DNA of 64,000 nt, taken from positions 3,658,001 to 3,722,000 of the forward strand of contig NC_085921.1 of NCBI RefSeq assembly GCF_035222485.1. The letters are read 5' to 3'. This DNA comes from Podospora pseudoanserina. Taxonomy: Eukaryota; Ascomycota; Sordariomycetes; Sordariales; Podosporaceae. A program made the translations under genes and the position numbers. Of the stretch, positions 34,525 to 46,556 are shown one piece after another (the first letter of the stretch is position 1; every line of letters begins with the position of its first letter). A model generated the notes under the pieces. It saw only the letters and a list, made by a program, of their open reading frames with translations, had not been told where the DNA came from and did not search any database.

Positions 34525-37339
34525 ATGGTACATATATCTCAGCCCTTCCAGTATCATAATACAATTGGTCAGCCATCAAGTGCTGATAAATTCCCCAAGA
34601 ACACCATCACCCAGACGCAACTAGACCTGCTCATCCACACCATCCGAACGACACCCATCGTCGACCATCATGCCCATCCTCTTCTGAACTGGGACAACCA
34701 GACAGGAAAATACCCCCTGCTCCACATCACCTCTGAAGCATCAGGCGACGCCATCGAAAGCGCCACCACCTCTCTTGCCCACCTGCGCGCCGTTAGACAG
34801 CTATCTACAGAACTCAAATGTGCACCCAACTGGGAGAGCGTCGTTGCCAAGCTTGAGGCCGTCCGCCTGGATCCTGATGAACCCGATATCTGGGGTGACT
34901 GGATAAGCCGCTGTCTGGAGGGTGTGCACACCATCCTCTTGGACGATGGGTTGGACAACAAGGAAGCTGTGGAAGACCTCGATTGGCATACTTCGTATGT
35001 CCAGAGCCCATGCAGGAGAATCGTTAGGATCGAGGCCATTGCCTCGGACCTGATCAAGCATCTTAGCGCGGGCGAGTTCCATGACGTGCAGAAAGCAGAG
35101 GCAATCATCAAGGACCCCGCTGCCCTGAAGGAGTTTTGGGAGAACTGGGCAGGGTCGTTTGACAATGCTATCAAAAACGCAATCGACGACCCTCTTGTGG
35201 TTGGGTTCAAGAGTGTGGTTGCTTACAGGACTGGGCTGGACGTTGCCGGCAAGGAACCGAGTGGGGATGCTGTCCAGCCCGCGTTGAAGGAAGTCGTCAA
35301 AAAGTTCTTGAAGGTGCGCACCGCGAGGCTGGAGGACTCGAGCTTGAACGACTACGTCATCCACAGGACGGCAACCCTGATTCGAGACTACATGGGGAAG
35401 AATCACGAAGAGGATATCATCAGAAAGCCCAGGAAACCGATTCAGTTCCATACCGGCCTGGGAGATAGTGACTTGACTCTGGCCAAGGCCTCGCCGAGTC
35501 ACTTGCAGGAGTTCATCAGGTCGTACCCGGACGTGCCCATGGTGCTGCTACATGCTGGCTATCCCTTCACGAAAGAGATTGCGTACATGGCTACGGTGTA
35601 TAAGAATGTGTATGCCGACATTGGGGAAGTCTTTCCCTGCATCAGTAAGGACGGACAGGAGAGGGTGCTCATGGAGATTCTGGAACTGTGTCCCTGGTCC
35701 AAGATCTTGTGGAGTACAGATGGACATTGGTTTCCCGAGACGTATCTGCTGGCGATCATGCAGATGAGGGAGGCTTTTGAAAACGTAAGTGCCAAAGAAC
35801 TACTAGAGTCGGCAGGTTGGCTAACGTGCGCAGGTTCTTTGCAGTTACGTCTTGAAAGGGCAAATCGGCTGGAGAGCCGCTATCGTACTTGTCCAGGATC
35901 TGCTCTTCAAGAATGCCAACAAGCTGTATCATCTGGGGCTGGACTTTCCAAAGCCAGAGGAAGTTGCGAGCAGGTCTCTCGCGAGATATCCCAACCCATC
36001 CCGCAACCTTACGCTGCTCCGCGAGCTCCTTAACAACACAATTGAGCCGACGTTTGTTCAGATCTGCTGGAACGATTATACCGCCCTGCAGCGTATGCGT
36101 CTGGTTCCGTTCCGCAAGTTTATGACCCTATTGGAGGCCGGCAGGTCGCTGGACATTGGTATCACCAAGGCTGTTTTTGGTATGATCCAGAACGACCATC
36201 TCATTCCGAGCTCCTCAGCAACAGGAGAATATCGTCTACATCCCGATTTCTCCTCTCTCAAGCATGGCCCTGTTGCAGGACACATCAGCATGCACGGCGA
36301 GTTTCGCGAGCAGGACGGGTTTCCCGTGGCGCTTTGTCCACGATCGCTGCTCCTTCGGTCAGTCGAGATCGGCTCCCAGAAGGGACTCGGGTTTCTGCTT
36401 GGGTTCGAGATTGAGTTTCTGTTACTGGAGCGTGTCGAAGACGATTCGGTTGTGGACCGCTACACAGCTCTCAAGACCGACGGCCACGCGTGGTCTGTCT
36501 CCAAGTACTACGCCAACCCCAAGATCAACGCTTTGCTCAAAAACATGGTGGAGACCCTCGCCCAGATGGATATTTACGTGGAGCAGATTCACGCCGAGTC
36601 TGCCACTGGCCAGTTCGAACTCATCCTTCCGCCCTACCCGCCCGTTCAGGCAGTTGATACCCTGCTGCACACCCGAGATGTCATGGCCAACCTGGCCACA
36701 GAAGCGGGCTTCAAGATGACACTCCACCCCAAGCCATTTGCCAAAGCATGTGGCACTGCCGCTCATATGCACATGAGCATCCTGCCCGAAGCCGACGCTT
36801 TTGATGCGGAGAAGGTGACGCGGCACTTTTACGCTGGTGTTCTCAAGCATCTGCGCGCCATCACGGCTTTTAGCTATTCCAACGCGGCAAGCTACGATAG
36901 GGCGCAAGACGGCGTTTGGGCTGGCGGGCGGTGGGTAGCCTGGGGCACGCAGAACAGGGAGACAGCGCTCAGGAAGATTGAGGGGTCGCACTGGGAGGTG
37001 AAGATTATTGATGGGCTGGCAAACCCATACTTCGTCGCTTCAGCAGTGTTGCTGGCGGGGATCAGGGGAGTGGAAACAGAGGAGAAGATGGTTTGGGACG
37101 ATTGCGAGATGGACCCGGCCAAGTTGAGTGATATGGATCGGAAGGAGCTGGGAATTTCGCAGATGCTTCCGGCTAGTGTTGAGGAGGCGTTGAGGGCGCT
37201 GCAGGAGGATACGGAGATGGTGGAGATGTTGGGGGATGAGTTGGTGGAGAGGTATGTGGCTATCAAAAAGTTTGAGGACGAGTTTTTGGGGAAGATGGGG
37301 GCTGAGGTGAGGAGGTTGTGGTTGATGGAGCGGTATTAA
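34525..37339 (+). CDS. fluG: FluG: amidohydrolase-glutamine synthetase fusion protein
   Basis: Exons 34525-35784 and 35834-37339 give 921 residues. The N-terminal half is an amidohydrolase-2 domain starting at VDHHAHPLL (metal-binding His pair, about residue 47), with IQFHTGLGDSDL, PMVLLHAGYP and ILWSTDGHWFPE around the barrel metal and catalytic positions. The C-terminal half is a glutamine-synthetase type I catalytic domain: LGFEIEFLLLE, QIHAESATGQFELI, CGTAAHMHMSI, NRETALRKI and LANPYFVASAVLLAG. In Aspergillus, FluG makes an extracellular signal that triggers conidiation, independent of true glutamine synthetase. The intron is only 49 bases. Several upstream non-ATG codons are in frame, but the first ATG gives the usual length. 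Confidence 0.92.
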
Positions 37340-38065
37340 TTTGATGCTGTAAAGTCGGGTTGAGGAGTATGCTTAGATAGGTCGCAGAAGATTGGTGAAT
37401 AACGGGAACATGATATACTTGTGTGTCTTTTTCTACTTTTTCTTCATCATGTCTTCAGCCTTGTCTTCCAGGTTGATACTTGCCCCACGCATGCACCCGC
37501 CCCCGCAATCAGGGGTTGCTGACAGGGGTCTGCCAACCGTTAGCGTGGAGCTGGAACTGGCGGCGCATGGCTTGGCGCTGGAATCTGCCGCAGAAAGGTC
37601 AAGCTGTCCTCAAGATTCAATTGGCGATGGTTGCAACGGTTTGCGGCTGATTGACTTTTGATTTTTTTTTTTTCGTTTACGTGACACTCCTTTTTCGACG
37701 AGAGGCAGCTGACGACTGACAATTGCTTTGTCTTTGTCAAAGAAAGCCCGACGGTGTTACCGGCACGCCCGATGTGGTAACCCCAACTTTTTTCCCCCGA
37801 CAACTGGAATTCGAGGCTGGTGGAGGGGCCCACGGAGGGACATGATCAGCGGCCATCCTGGGGCTTGAGCTGAGAGTAACCTACGACGACACCGACGGCA
37901 GACGAAACCGACGATACTTGATATTGATATCGAAGACGGGCAAAGAATATACGACGCGCGCCTTCAAAGTACACAGCCAGCTGAGAGCTAGGCCATATCG
38001 ACGCTCCCGTCGCACACGAGACGTACAAGGTCCACACACAGCAGAAACCACGACCACCAACAACC
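37340..38065. other. Intergenic region, no gene seen
   Basis: 726 bases: fluG 3' flank with T-rich tracts, then the ERV41 promoter and leader. No coding character. Confidence 0.45.
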
Positions 38066-39387
38066 ATGATGAACGGCTACGATGAAAAACGGGGCCACCG
38101 CACCGACGATGACGACCCCTTCGCCGCCAAAGGCAACATCGTCAGCGCCTTTGATGCCTTTCGTATGTTTCCCACCCTCCACCCTCCAACCCACCACCCC
38201 ATCACCGTCTGCTAACATGTGTCCCCTCCCCCACCACAGCAAAAGCCAAACCCCAATACGTGACTCACACCTCCTCCGGCGGCAAGTGGACAGTAGCCAT
38301 GGTGATCCTCTCCCTCTGCCTCGTCTGGTCCGAGCTCGCCCGCTGGTGGCGCGGCACCGAAACCCACACCTTTGCCGTCGAAAAGGGCGTCTCCCACGGC
38401 ATGAACCTCAACCTCGACGCCGTCATCAAGATGAAGTGCGCCGACATACACGTCAACGTGCAGGATGCCTCGGGGGATAGGATTCTAGCTGCCGAGGCAC
38501 TGTACCGTGACCCGACGAACTGGGGGCAGTGGGTGGATCAGAGGGGGATTCACAAGTTGGGGAGAGACACTCATGGCCGTCTACTGACCGGCGAGGGTTT
38601 CGTCGACGGGACGCAAGAGGAGGGTTTCGGGGAGGAGCACGTGCATGACATTGTTGCGTTGGGGAGCAAGAAGGGGAGGTGGGGGAAGACGCCGAAGTTG
38701 TGGGGGAGGGAGGCGGACAGTTGCCGGATTTATGGGACGTTGGAGTTGAACAAGGTGCAGGGTGACTTTCACATCACGGCGAGGGGGCATGGGTACGAGC
38801 AGTTTGGGGAGCATTTGTCCCATGACGGTTTGTCTTTCCCCCCCCTCATTTTTTTCACTTTAAATATCTGCTAACACTTTGGTCTAGCATTCAACTTCTC
38901 CCACATCATCAACGAGCTATCCTTCGGCCCTTACCTCCCCTCTCTGATCAACCCGCTCGATCAGACCGTCAACTCGGCCCCGGAACACTCGCACTTTCAC
39001 CGCTTTCAGTATTTTCTCTCCATCGTCCCGACAGTCTACAGCCTCGGCCACCCAGACTCGTATTCGTCCCGCTCCATCTTTACAAATCAATACGCCGTCA
39101 CGGAGCAGTCCGCTCCTATTCCGGAGAACATGGAGATGCAGATGATTCCCGGGATTTTTGTCAAGTACGACATCGAGCCGATCCTACTGAATATTGTCGA
39201 GGACAGGGATAGCTTCTTGGTCTTTTTGATCAAGGTGGTGAATATCCTGAGCGGCGCCATGGTGGCGGGGCATTGGGGTTTCAGGCTCAGCGACTGGGTG
39301 AATGAGGTGAGGGGACGGAGGAGGAGGAACGCGGGACATAGCCAGGGGATGCTGGGGACCAAGGGGGGTGGGGAGTATGAGGAGTGA
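38066..39387 (+). CDS. ERV41: Erv41-type COPII vesicle cargo receptor (ERGIC2 family)
   Basis: Exons 38066-38162, 38240-38827 and 38888-39387, 394 residues. An N-terminal cytosolic segment is followed by a membrane span (WTVAMVILSLCLVWSELARW), a large lumenal domain with TFAVEKGVSHGMNLNLDAVI and CADIHVNVQDASGDRIL, and CRIYGTLELNKVQGDFHI. Then come FNFSHIINELSFGPYLPSL and a second span near the C-terminus (FLVFLIKVVNILSGAMVAG) with a basic cytosolic tail. With Erv46 it forms the complex that cycles between ER and Golgi and retrieves or sorts cargo. Yeast Erv41 is slightly shorter. The start MMNGYDEKRG has two ATG codons in tandem; either could be used. Confidence 0.92.
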
Positions 39388-40042
39388 TTTGTGTTTTTTT
39401 TTTTGTTTTTTTTTTGTTTTTTTTTTTTGTTTTTTTTTGTTAGCACTTTGAAGGTAAGGGGGTTCTCTGGGTTGTATACAAAATGGATTCTAGTTTTTTT
39501 TGATTTTTTTTTGACTGAGCTCCTGATACAAACGGGGTGGGTTGATGAAAAGTGTTGTTTATATATACCATGCGAGACGGACTATTGGCGTTTTGATGTT
39601 ATTTTCGAGTAAATATGAGAGAGAATATGTTCGTCCATTGCCATCATGAACGACTGTGTCTAATGTTCAGAATCAAACTTTTTGCTCCTGGTGTATCAAA
39701 ACCCGTCTTCTCACTCCAACCACTACCTGCTGCTGTCTCTGCCCCAGCAACCTAAATAAACAGTCTTGGCACCACTCACCAGCGCCAAGACAATTACCCC
39801 TATTTCCTTCGAGTCCATCCACTTTCTCGGCCACACTCTTCCAGAAAAAAAATGACTGGGCGCCAGCAAGTCTTTAAAACGTATACCACACCTCATCACA
39901 TTGACAGCAACCCAATTAAGAAACCACAAATGCCATCAATTCGCTACTTTCGCTACAGAAGCCCCACCGTTCACCGCTGCTTATTCATCCTAGTACCATT
40001 GCAGTTCATAATTTCTCTTCACCCTCAGTCCAATCCGTAATC
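39388..40042. other. Convergent 3' region with G-punctuated poly-T tracts
   Basis: Between 39393 and 39440 four runs of 8-12 T are separated by single G residues; further T runs lie at 39492-39512. This is the 3' flank of ERV41 and the C45-like gene. No gene seen. Confidence 0.5.
39393..39440 (+). repeat. Poly-T / G low-complexity tract
   Basis: Runs of T of about 8 to 12 bases separated by single G, in the ERV41 3' UTR. Confidence 0.7.
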
Positions 40043-42908
40043 TCACTTGCTGTACTTCACCGTCCTCTTTCTCACCCGCTTTTTATCCTTCCTCCCGACA
40101 GAAACAGTCGTCCAGGGGGGATACCTCTTCGCCTCTTCTTCCCTCCTCTTTTTCTCCTCTGCTTTTTCTTTCCATCTCTCCTGGTACATCGCCTGCTTCC
40201 TCACCCTCTCCTTCCCCTCCTCCCTCGCCTTCTCCACCGCCGCTTCTTTTTCCAATCTCTCCCTCCGCGCTCTTGCCCTCTTCGGCGGTTCCTGCTTCTC
40301 CTGCCACCGCATCTGATGCTTTCTCTTCCTCGCCAGAAACTTTGCGCGCTGCGTGTCCCTCTCATCAATCACACGAGGCGGTGCAATGTCGCGCAGCCAT
40401 TTGAGTCCCCACCTCATGTAGTGCCTGTGCCCCGTTCTCTCGTCATACCTGACGGCAAAAGCCCGCTCAGCTGCGTAATCTGTCCCGTTGAGGAGACAGT
40501 GGTTGTTTCGCACAACAACCGTGGTCTCGAGAACGTCATTGTCAATGTCCGTCCACGTTTCCACGTTCCGCAGCATCGAAGAGCCCCTGGGCATCAGCCC
40601 GTTTGCCAACTTCCACCGATCCCAGTTCATGGTCCCGAATCTGGCAGCGGCCGAGTCGAAAAAGCGAGCTCTGGTTTCCACAAAATGATTGACCATCTCG
40701 GCTTCTTCTTCATCGGTCCGTGAGCTACGGCTTTTTTCTGCCCCCTCTGCTCGCGGCGGCGTGCCAATGACTTCGTGGTCGGGCCAGCTGCGGTCGCCTA
40801 CAATCTTGTCGTCCGGGTGGCCCGGGGTTTGCCACCTCGCTTTCAGCAGCCAAAAACCACACAGTCTTCTGTATTCTTGCTCAAATCGGCGCTTCCTCTC
40901 CTCATAACATGCTTTGGTCTCGGGCCCAAACACCGGGCGCTCAGGCCGAACCCGAACTTCGCCCTGTCTTTCCCATTTGTCATTCCACGCGCTGCAGATG
41001 GCGGCCGCCCTCTTACGGCCGCGCAGAGCCCTCTGCCTCTGAAGAGACATGCGACGCACACCCCACCAAGAGGCACAAGTTAGCTTGAACTGAGTATTCG
41101 GGTTAGAGGCTTCCCCAAGTATCAGACGCTTGCTGAGTATTGGCGGGTCCACTGCTGAAAGTAGATGGCGCTTTTGAGGTGGTTTGGTCTGCTTGGGCTT
41201 TTGAGGCCATTTGAATTTCCTGTCTTCGGGTACAGCCGCGGCCACCGTTGGCACCTCGTCCAGATGTGACGGGTCCAGCAGCTGAAAAACCAAATAATTG
41301 CCATGGCACGGCGGCCCCGTGGAGACGGTAATCTTCAGCTCTTCCAAATGGTAGGTAACAAGGCATGCCGTATGGTTGCCTTGAGGTCTCGACCATGGCT
41401 TATCAAGCTCGCCCGAAACCTCCGAGAGTTCCTTGAACATGTCTGCCTTGGTGTGCTGGCAAACCGACATTTCGCCAATGTGATCGGAAAAGATATTCAG
41501 GATGCTCTCTTGATTGATGGGACGGTTCCCAAATTCGATAAGCTGTCGGAGTCGGTTGAAACGAGCAGGAGAGTCCCATGCACGGAATACAAAGTTGACA
41601 AACCGCTTTGTCAGCAACTGCACGAGGTACCGCCTCACTATCTGCGCCATGCTCTGCAAGTTCTTTTTCGAGTGCTTCGCGACCTCCAATAGACCAGCAG
41701 GCAACGACACACGTTTTACAAGCTCCTCAAGCTGAAATGGGGCCAGTTGCGGCGCGATCAGGTGATTCGTGTGCACCAAGCAATAGGAGAGGTTGGCGTC
41801 AGGGAGGACTCTACGACCCCTCAGGGACCCGGCTTCCGGCGTGTGCGGCAGCAACTCAAGGATACTCGCAGATGTGGTGTCGTCGTTTAGTGATCGAAGG
41901 CCACGGCAGGCGTGCAGAAGGCTGTGGGTTGAGCCAGTTCGATATCTCTGCAGGACATTCGTGGTACAGGCCAAGGATACGCAGGACGTGAGCATTTTCC
42001 GTGCAAGCAGTGTCATTGGCAAATCAGACGGGGCGAGGTCGCGATCCCGCGTTGAAAAGACCGAGTCCACGACTACCGAATATCCGTGCTGGTTCATGCC
42101 GCTCTTCATGAGCACGCCGGGCTTAGTGACGATGAAATGAGGCACGGCGGCCGGGCCATCTTGCCGACACGGGGTGACCTTGAGCAGGATGACAGCATGG
42201 TCTTTTGGCACGACCACGTCTCTGTCCCGCTTCTCGGGCTCCTCGACGGTTCGGGTTGACGGCATGTTCCAGGACTGTGCGACAACGGGATGGTTGTTGG
42301 TCACTGCGTCCGAAAAGTACGCGCTGGTACTCGTATCCGCATACTCTGACAAGATATTGCAGTCTTCGGTCGGCTTTGGATCCTCGCTAAGAATGAAGAA
42401 ATCCTCCATAGGTCGCAAGCAGCCCGGCCTTCCCACCTCGTCATTCCGCATTACCCGCTCCCAAGCAGCCAGCTCGTGGCGTGCGTTCAACATGACGACC
42501 TGCTCAAGTGTCACCTCTGCGCCGTCCGCAATTCCACGCAGTTCCTACAAGAGCGGAAGCCATTCAACGTTGGAGGACAACTGCCGAATGACATCTTTGC
42601 ACCATGTCTCCCACATCACTCTTGGTGCATTGTCAGTAGGTAACTTTGGACAGCGCTTGGAAGACCTATTGAACAACGTACGTGGGTGGAAGCCCGCCAT
42701 GATAAGTATGATGCTCAATATTCTCAACAATGTCCTTCTTGAACGTCTTCCCATGCTTCAAGCCCCTTTTACTTGGTGATTCCTCAGAACTGAAGCTCAA
42801 GCCCCTTATGAAACCGGGAAATCGCGGGTCTGTCAGGTCGGGGGCGACGTCGTCAACCGTAATCGGGCAGTCCTAGTCACCTCTCAGCGGCTTCGGTTGA
42901 GAGGCCAT
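40043..42908 (-). CDS. Peptidase C45 (acyl-CoA:6-APA acyltransferase)-like protein, frame interrupted by two in-frame TAG codons
   Basis: From ATG at 42908 (MASQPKPLRGD) the frame runs to 40043 with one intron (42621-42681) and 934 codons. TAG codons interrupt it at codon 12 (42873-42875) and codon 101 (42545-42547). Both lie inside otherwise open sequence, and the second directly precedes the conserved ELRGIADGAEVTLEQ. C45 hallmarks are visible: LKHGKTFKKDIVENIE, VMLNARHELAAW, GVLMKSGMNQHGYSVVVDSV and TACLVTYHLEELK. At the nucleophile position, where penDE-type enzymes have Cys, this protein reads TSTSAYF, and the NWD motif reads SWNM. The last 390 residues are Lys/Arg/Glu-rich with coiled-coil character. 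It may be a pseudogene, or a gene whose UAG codons are edited or read through. Confidence 0.6.
42545..42547 (-). other. In-frame TAG, codon 101 of the C45-like gene
   Basis: Context TTG TAG GAA on the minus strand, between a helix (VIRQLSSNVEWLPLL) and ELRGIADGA. As an acceptor it would need a 48-base intron with donor gtcatt, which would delete that helix. Confidence 0.75.
42873..42875 (-). other. In-frame TAG, codon 12 of the C45-like gene
   Basis: Sequence context GAC TAG GAC on the minus strand. No canonical intron can remove it. Confidence 0.8.
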
Positions 42909-43139
42909 CTTCTCTTGGGATGAGGCGCCGGAGGACGGGCTTGGAATCGATATGGTTGTATGGATACGTGGTGTAAGTGGTGGTGATGGTAATTGGTTGC
43001 AGCATCATTGGAAGAGCCCAGGTGAGAGAAGAGGAGCTAGAGGAGGCAGGGCATGATGACGACCAGGCCTTGGGTGCCCGTTCGCAACTTCCCAAGCCCC
43101 TGAAAGCACAACACAAAGTCGCTTCCCTTCCCACTGCCT

Positions 43140-43230
43140 ACGTGAAAGAAGGAAGGCATCCATCCGTGACACACTCACAGCTTGCACTGGCACTACGTCA
43201 GATGCCAGAATCAGCACGTGAAAGAAGGAA
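43140..43230 (+). repeat. 15-base direct repeat, two copies 76 bases apart
   Basis: ACGTGAAAGAAGGAA occurs at 43140-43154 and again at 43216-43230 in the promoter region upstream of the C45-like gene. Confidence 0.6.
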
Positions 43231-44743
43231 CCAGACCACAATGTGGGTATCTACGAAATGCCATATGACTCCAACCGTTCGACAGACAACTGTTTGCTGG
43301 AGAATACAACTAGCCGAGGTACTGCACAAGAGGTTGTACCGTGCATGACATGACGTGCAGGTCAGTTCCGGCTATGACCTGCCCCGTACATGTGAGTCAA
43401 GGGCCATCTTTACCGAAGACCATCGTGCCCGCCGCACCTCCGTTTTCGAGGTCGTCGTTGCTGTGCTCAAGTGTGTTGGTTTCGGTTATCTCGGAAGGGC
43501 CGGTAGAGATCTTATCTGCCGAAAGGATCCGACATGCTGCACAGTCAACCCCAACCCTCACCTTCTCAAGGCTTTGCAACTCCCGGACGCCGTTCCTTTC
43601 TTCCTTCTTGGCTAAATTCCCCAGACATGACACAGGCACGTGGTGGAGAGGAGACAAGGAGCAATGCCTGCTGATGCCGTTGCTTGTCTCCAACCTCCAG
43701 GAGTTTCCCCAGACACGTTGTGGAGAGGCCATCCTGGCCGAATGAAATTTCCCTGACGGGCTCATGTGACGCTCAAAGAAGAAAAAAAAAAGGAGACGAG
43801 ATCGCAATCCCACACAAACCCCGACCGGTGCTCAGGTGAATGAACGGTACAATCCAGCTTAACGCCGTGGAGCGATGGACCAGGAACGGAATCGGGCAAT
43901 GCAGCCCCGACATTTTTATTTTTGTTGGCAGACAGCAGCTAAGCCCCAAGGGGAAAGGGAGCGTCAGGTTAGAGTTGACCGCCTCCATGCAGGCGGGACA
44001 GCGCACAGGTCTCTGGGCAGCCCAAGCTCCCTCAACAAAAGGTGGATTGGATGGCTGTGCCGCTGTCGCGTTCGAGCCAGCCCGTCGACATTTGGGCATT
44101 TGGGACATTTGGAATGATTGAACCCCTGCGAAGTCGGGTCCGTTGGGATTGGAGTGGGGACCTCTTCACAACTTTTTTGTTGCTGAAACTTGACGAGGAA
44201 GCGAAATCGGGCCCTGGGGACTCGGGGAGGGAAATAGTTACAGAGTTTGAAGACGCTCCGATTCAATCGACGCATGCTCGGCTCACTCGTGCACCCAGAC
44301 TGCTCGAAACCGGAAACTACCGACTGTATTTCGTACTCCTGCTCCGTATCCCCCAGCGTCGTTCGATGCTTGCTTTGGTTGCGTCTGCGCGCATGGCCAG
44401 CTGCCCGTGACGGTGGGCCGAAACTGTTAACACCGTAAAGTGGAAAGAAAGAAAGAAAGGGCACGGGAAGCGGGGAGAGGGGAGCTGGGAGGAGGAGAAA
44501 AGGCGGAGGGAGGGGGGTGGGTTGCCCGGGACTTGCTGGTTGGGCGATAGCTCCCCTCCACATATTCCTATGCGGAGGTCCGGGATCTGGCAATACTGAC
44601 TTATACCCAGCCTGCCCCTGGTCTTTGACTCAGTTTCCCCTTTATCAATCCATTGCTCGCCGGTTTTTGTGCTGCTCTTGTTCATCCTCATCCTCATCAT
44701 CATCATCATCATCTATCTGTCTTGTTTCCTTCGTCCATTGCTC

Positions 44744-44770
44744 TGCCTGCCTGCCTGCCTGCCTGCCTGC
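44744..44770 (+). repeat. (TGCC)n microsatellite
   Basis: Six full tgcc units plus three bases in the leader region, preceded at 44692-44713 by a CTCATC/CAT run. Confidence 0.8.
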
Positions 44771-44893
44771 ATTGCCATTGACTACTGCTATCTACTCCAA
44801 GCTCCCTCGAAGCTTCACCATCATCGTCATCTACAAGCCATTGCCATCTCACCAGCTTGAATTTCAGCAGCCAAATCACACACAACCACCACA

Positions 44894-45614
44894 ATGTCGT
44901 CAAGAATCGCTCCCACCTTTTCCAAATTCACCCGCTCCCTCAGCACATCCTCCCCCGTCTCCCGCCCAAGTCACCTCCTCTCCGCCACCAGTGCTGCCAC
45001 CAAGTCAGTAAGGAAACCGTCCCCTTCCGTCCTGGAGGAAGACGCAGAGGTATGTTTTCTTTCCCATCACATCCCCTTATCTACTCAACCAATTCTAACA
45101 TGGTTCCCAGTCAACCCGCGCCCACTCAACCTCCACCTCCCCGTCCCGCCCCACCCTCACCACCCTCCAAACCAGCCAACCTCATCCCTTCCGCTTCATG
45201 CAAACCTTCCACCACTCGGCCCCCCGCCCCGCCACGGCGCACCACACTGTCGACTCGCTCGTCCTCCCAGATCTCTTCGCCATGGACCCCAACTTTGACC
45301 CCTACAGCAACATCCGCGTCCCGCTCCTCCCGGATAACATCTCTGGCCCCCCTTCCGGTCTGTTCGCCCCCGAGGTGTCGGATTTCGTGCCTGAACAAGC
45401 CGCAAAGGAGGTCAAGATTGTGGCTGCCAACCCCGACAGTGTCGCGCTGCCAGAGGGCGGGTTTGTGGACGGTGTGGAGCTGAGGTTTGTGTATCAGATG
45501 CAGCCGGAGCAGAGCGGGCAGCAGGAGTATGATGAAATGGGGAGTGGGATGATTAAGGATTTGTGGAGGGGGTTGGTGGACGATGTTATGGGTTCTAAAA
45601 AATCCACTGCTTAA
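44894..45614 (+). CDS. Predicted mitochondrial protein of unknown function (219 residues)
   Basis: Exons 44894-45049 and 45111-45614. The N-terminus MSSRIAPTFSKFTRSLSTSS is Ser/Arg-rich without acidic residues for about 45 residues, a good mitochondrial presequence. The mature part has an ordered look (DSLVLPDLFAMDPNFDPYS, then IRVPLLPDNISGPPSGLF) and a C-terminal part with FVDGVELRFVYQMQP. No named family is recognised. The intron (61 bases, donor gtatgt, acceptor cccag) joins in phase 0 and there is no other reasonable model. Confidence 0.75.
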
Positions 45615-46556
45615 GGGTTGCGGCAAAGTATGAGGTGGTTTGATTTGCTTTTTGTTTTGTTTTGATGATGTGAAGCGTTATATGTTTTTTTAATCTGCTT
45701 TTTATCTTTTCTTTTGTTACCACGGCATAGCTTTGATATCTCTTTTGGAGATTTTTTATTTTTATGGAACAAGCCTGTCAGCGGATTGACAGCGGGAGAG
45801 GTGGGGGGTCGCATGGAAAATAAGACAACGAGGCCGAGATTTGGCCATGACCGACAACAGTTACAGTCACTTCTGTGTTTTTTCTTGGAGTAGAGACCAT
45901 GATGGGGATATATACCTGCCAGCGTTGCCTGGTTTTGGTTTGGAGGGATATGAATGAAGTCACACGTTCCATTCCTTCACTTATTCACTCATTTATGTTG
46001 TTTCGGTTACAAAAGTGACTTGCTTATCGTCACCACACCGATAACGACAGCATCCTTTTTGATGCCGAGCGGTCCGGCCGAATAATAGTTACACAACCCG
46101 GAGGTCCGCTGACACCGAGAGAAATATCTAGAACCGGGCTACCACCTGATCGTGGACGGGTATGAAATTTCCAATTTGTGGATTGCATCTCGAATAAACG
46201 TGCTTGAACTCAGCCACCAAACGGGAATGTGTTAACATCCCATCAACCAAAACGGTCACCTTGCCCACACGAAAACGGTCGCTTTGATTTTGATAGTTGA
46301 TTTGATGCTATTTACACACTCCACATCACACCGCCCATTTCCCACCCACCACGTTACTACCTCCCACTCCCACCGCCCCCATAAATTAATAAATCCCAGA
46401 CCCAAGACCGCTACTCCCAGTTCAGTTTCTTCGTTGTCCCAATTAGCTGCATACGTACCTAGTTTCAGCAGCATCTTTCACCCTATTACCCCAAAAACCC
46501 AGACCAAATCTCGCCCCGATCCCTTTACTCCCCAGCCCTGGCAGCCAAGGACGACT
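45615..46556. other. Convergent 3' region, no gene seen
   Basis: 940 bases with T-rich stretches near 45640-45770. It is the 3' flank of the mitochondrial protein gene and of RAE1. Confidence 0.45.

Larger units (their letters stand above)
42909..44893. other. Intergenic region, no gene seen
   Basis: 2 kb between divergent genes. It contains a 15-base direct repeat (43140-43154 and 43216-43230), a (GAAA)n run near 44448, a CAT/CTC-rich run at 44692-44713 and a (TGCC)n microsatellite at 44744-44770 in the leader of the next gene. ORFs here lack coding character. Confidence 0.45.

Noticed and set aside
39393-39440. Poly-T tracts as a possible transposon target or retro-insert tail
   Set aside because: No target-site duplication or coding remnant nearby; simple 3' UTR low complexity is enough.
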